From positions 1-5,970 of the forward strand of contig CAYXVB010000203.1 of assembly GCA_964467785.1 (NCBI GenBank): a DNA stretch of 5,970 bases, written 5' to 3'. Of this stretch, positions 5,192 through 5,970 are shown piece by piece (position 1 is the first letter of the stretch; each line of letters starts with the position of its first letter). The notes below the pieces were generated by a model. The model was not told the DNA's origin and searched no databases. It worked only from the letters and a program-made list of their open reading frames with translations. Origin of the DNA: CAYXVB01 sp964467785 (GTDB lineage: Bacteria; Bdellovibrionota; UBA1018). A program made the translations under genes and the position numbers.

Positions 5192-5197
5192 TTTGAG

Positions 5198-5212
5198 TCG
5201 ACAGAAAGTCGA
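5198..5212 (+). repeat. Short hairpin after the TIGR02530-type gene
   Basis: TCGAC (5198-5202) and GTCGA (5208-5212) form a perfect 5-bp stem around AGAAA, seven bases after the stop codon. It is the first of three hairpins in the 119-base spacer before flgE. No T-run follows. Confidence 0.45.
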
Positions 5213-5223
5213 AATGGACAACA

Positions 5224-5251
5224 CCAGGCTGGACCCTTAAGGGAAGCCTGG
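5224..5251 (+). repeat. Two-part hairpin in the spacer before flgE
   Basis: CCAGGCT (5224-5230) pairs with AGCCTGG (5245-5251). Inside, the palindrome CCCTTAAGGG (5234-5243) can form a short stem with a TTAA loop, separated from the outer stem by an asymmetric internal loop (GGA against A). No T-run follows, so it is unlikely to be an ordinary intrinsic terminator. It may protect or process the flgE message. Confidence 0.6.
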
Positions 5252-5289
5252 CCCCGCCCCGAATGATTGACGGGCAGGGACCTTAACCA

Positions 5290-5305
5290 AGCGCATGGAG
5301 GCGCT
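5290..5305 (+). promoter_or_regulatory. flgE ribosome binding site displayed in a small hairpin
   Basis: AGCGC (5290-5294) and GCGCT (5301-5305) form a 5-bp stem around ATGGAG. The Shine-Dalgarno GGAGG (5297-5301) lies mostly in the loop, nine bases before ATG 5311. This could present the site to the ribosome or tie initiation to RNA folding. The ATG inside the loop (5295) is in another frame and is not the flgE start. Confidence 0.45.
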
Positions 5306-5310
5306 CTCTT

Positions 5311-5970
5311 ATGGGTATTCTTTCTTCAATGTACACTGGCGTGACGGGTCTGCAGGGTCAGGGCGAAGCGCTCTCGATCTACGGCGACAACATCGCCAAC
5401 GCCAACACCAACGGTTTCAAGGTTTCGCGCCCGGAGTTCCAGGACGTCGTGGCCAAATCCCTCAAAGGCGTGCTCGGCGGCAACCAGATCGGCCGAGGCA
5501 CCCGCCTCGCCGCGGTCAACCCGGTGTTCTCGCAGGGATCCATCGTCCAGACGGAGTCCGCCACCGATCTCGCCATCTCCGGGGACGGCTTCTTCGTGGT
5601 CGACGGCTCTGATGGTCGCAGCTACACCCGCAACGGCGGCTTCCACTTCGACAAGGACGGCCAGCTGATCAACTCCGACAACCTCAAGGTGATCGGCTTC
5701 CAGGCGGATGAAAGCGGCAAGGTGACCTCCAAGATGGGTCCCATCGGCATCGATCGCACCGTCGTCGACGCCAAGAAAACCTCCGAAGTGAAGATGTTCA
5801 TGAACCTCGACCTTCGCGCGGACAAGGCGATGCAATTCGACCCGACCCGTCCCGAGCAGACCTCGCATTTCGCCACGGGTGCCACGGTCTACGACACCGC
5901 CGGCACCGCGCATGTGTTGACCATGTACTTCAACAAGACCGACGACGGCGAGTGGACCTGGCGCGCGATG
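5311..5970 (+). CDS. flgE: Flagellar hook protein FlgE (5' part, cut by the window edge)
   Basis: FlgE polymerises into the flexible hook that joins basal body and filament; it is exported by the flagellar type III system and assembles under the FlgD cap. The frame stays open for 220 codons to the last base. The product begins MGILSSMYTGVTGL and carries the rod/hook N-terminal signature with DNIANANTNGFKVSR at 26-40. Further on come the hook/rod core motifs AISGDGFFVVDG (88-99) and YTRNGGFHFDKDGQLI (105-120), then the start of the FlaE-type domain, with MNLDLRAD at about 164-171. FlgG is excluded in favour of FlgE by its place directly after flgD and the TIGR02530-type gene and by its MGILSSMYTGV start. 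FlgE is usually about 400 residues or more, so roughly the second half is missing. A good GGAGG lies nine bases before the ATG. Confidence 0.93.
   Translation, partial: MGILSSMYTGVTGLQGQGEALSIYGDNIANANTNGFKVSRPEFQDVVAKSLKGVLGGNQIGRGTRLAAVNPVFSQGSIVQTESATDLAISGDGFFVVDGSDGRSYTRNGGFHFDKDGQLINSDNLKVIGFQADESGKVTSKMGPIGIDRTVVDAKKTSEVKMFMNLDLRADKAMQFDPTRPEQTSHFATGATVYDTAGTAHVLTMYFNKTDDGEWTWRAM

Noticed and set aside
4708..5196. 162-codon + strand frame overlapping the TIGR02530-type gene.
   Set aside because: It is an out-of-frame shadow; the recognised conserved protein is in the other frame with a proper ribosome binding site.
5214..5240. Eight-codon frame (ATG GAC ... CCT TAA) before flgE as a leader peptide.
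   Set aside because: It has no ribosome binding site and its stop lies inside a hairpin palindrome; nothing else supports translation.

Overview
The window carries a compact flagellar export, hook and motor gene cluster on the + strand, preceded by an unusual regulatory or mobile-element-like intergenic region and the start of a divergent gene. In order: an exported protein on the minus strand (cut by the left edge), about 425 bp without a convincing gene, fliJ, a MotE-like gene, fliK, flgD, the conserved 'flagellar operon protein' of the TIGR02530 type, and the 5' part of flgE (cut by the right edge).

The organism is a GC-rich Gram-negative-like flagellated bacterium. The gene order fliJ-motE-fliK-flgD-TIGR02530-flgE and the FlgE N-terminus recall Bdellovibrionota/deltaproteobacterial and Firmicutes-type flagellar operons. 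I favour a GC-rich Bdellovibrionota or related deltaproteobacterial lineage, but this rests on remembered resemblance, not on a search. The genes have high-GC third positions, whereas parts of the upstream region are much poorer (25 of 60 bases are G/C in 301-360).

Layout. 1-159: N-terminus of a divergent, probably secreted protein. 160-585: regulatory region with a perfect 7-bp palindrome (173-191), a pair of 30-bp imperfect inverted repeats bounding a 191-bp AT-richer segment (257-447), and an 8-bp inverted repeat followed by CTTTTT (455-519). 586-3469: fliJ, motE-like and fliK joined by 4-base start/stop overlaps. 3470-3586: spacer with a strong GC hairpin. 3587-4711: flgD with a long extra C-terminus. 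4712-4762: short AT-rich spacer with a possible promoter. 4763-5191: TIGR02530-type gene. 5192-5310: spacer with three hairpins, the last showing the flgE ribosome binding site in its loop. 5311-5970: flgE, partial.

How the genes work together: FliJ serves the export apparatus, the MotE-like protein probably assists the motor or stator at the inner membrane, FliK measures hook length and switches export specificity, FlgD caps the growing hook, and FlgE is the hook subunit. The three upstream genes make products needed in small amounts and are tightly coupled. The hook-building genes downstream are separated by spacers with hairpins and a possible promoter, which could set different expression levels. 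I see no defence system, CRISPR array, rRNA or tRNA. The most interesting part is the non-coding region before fliJ.
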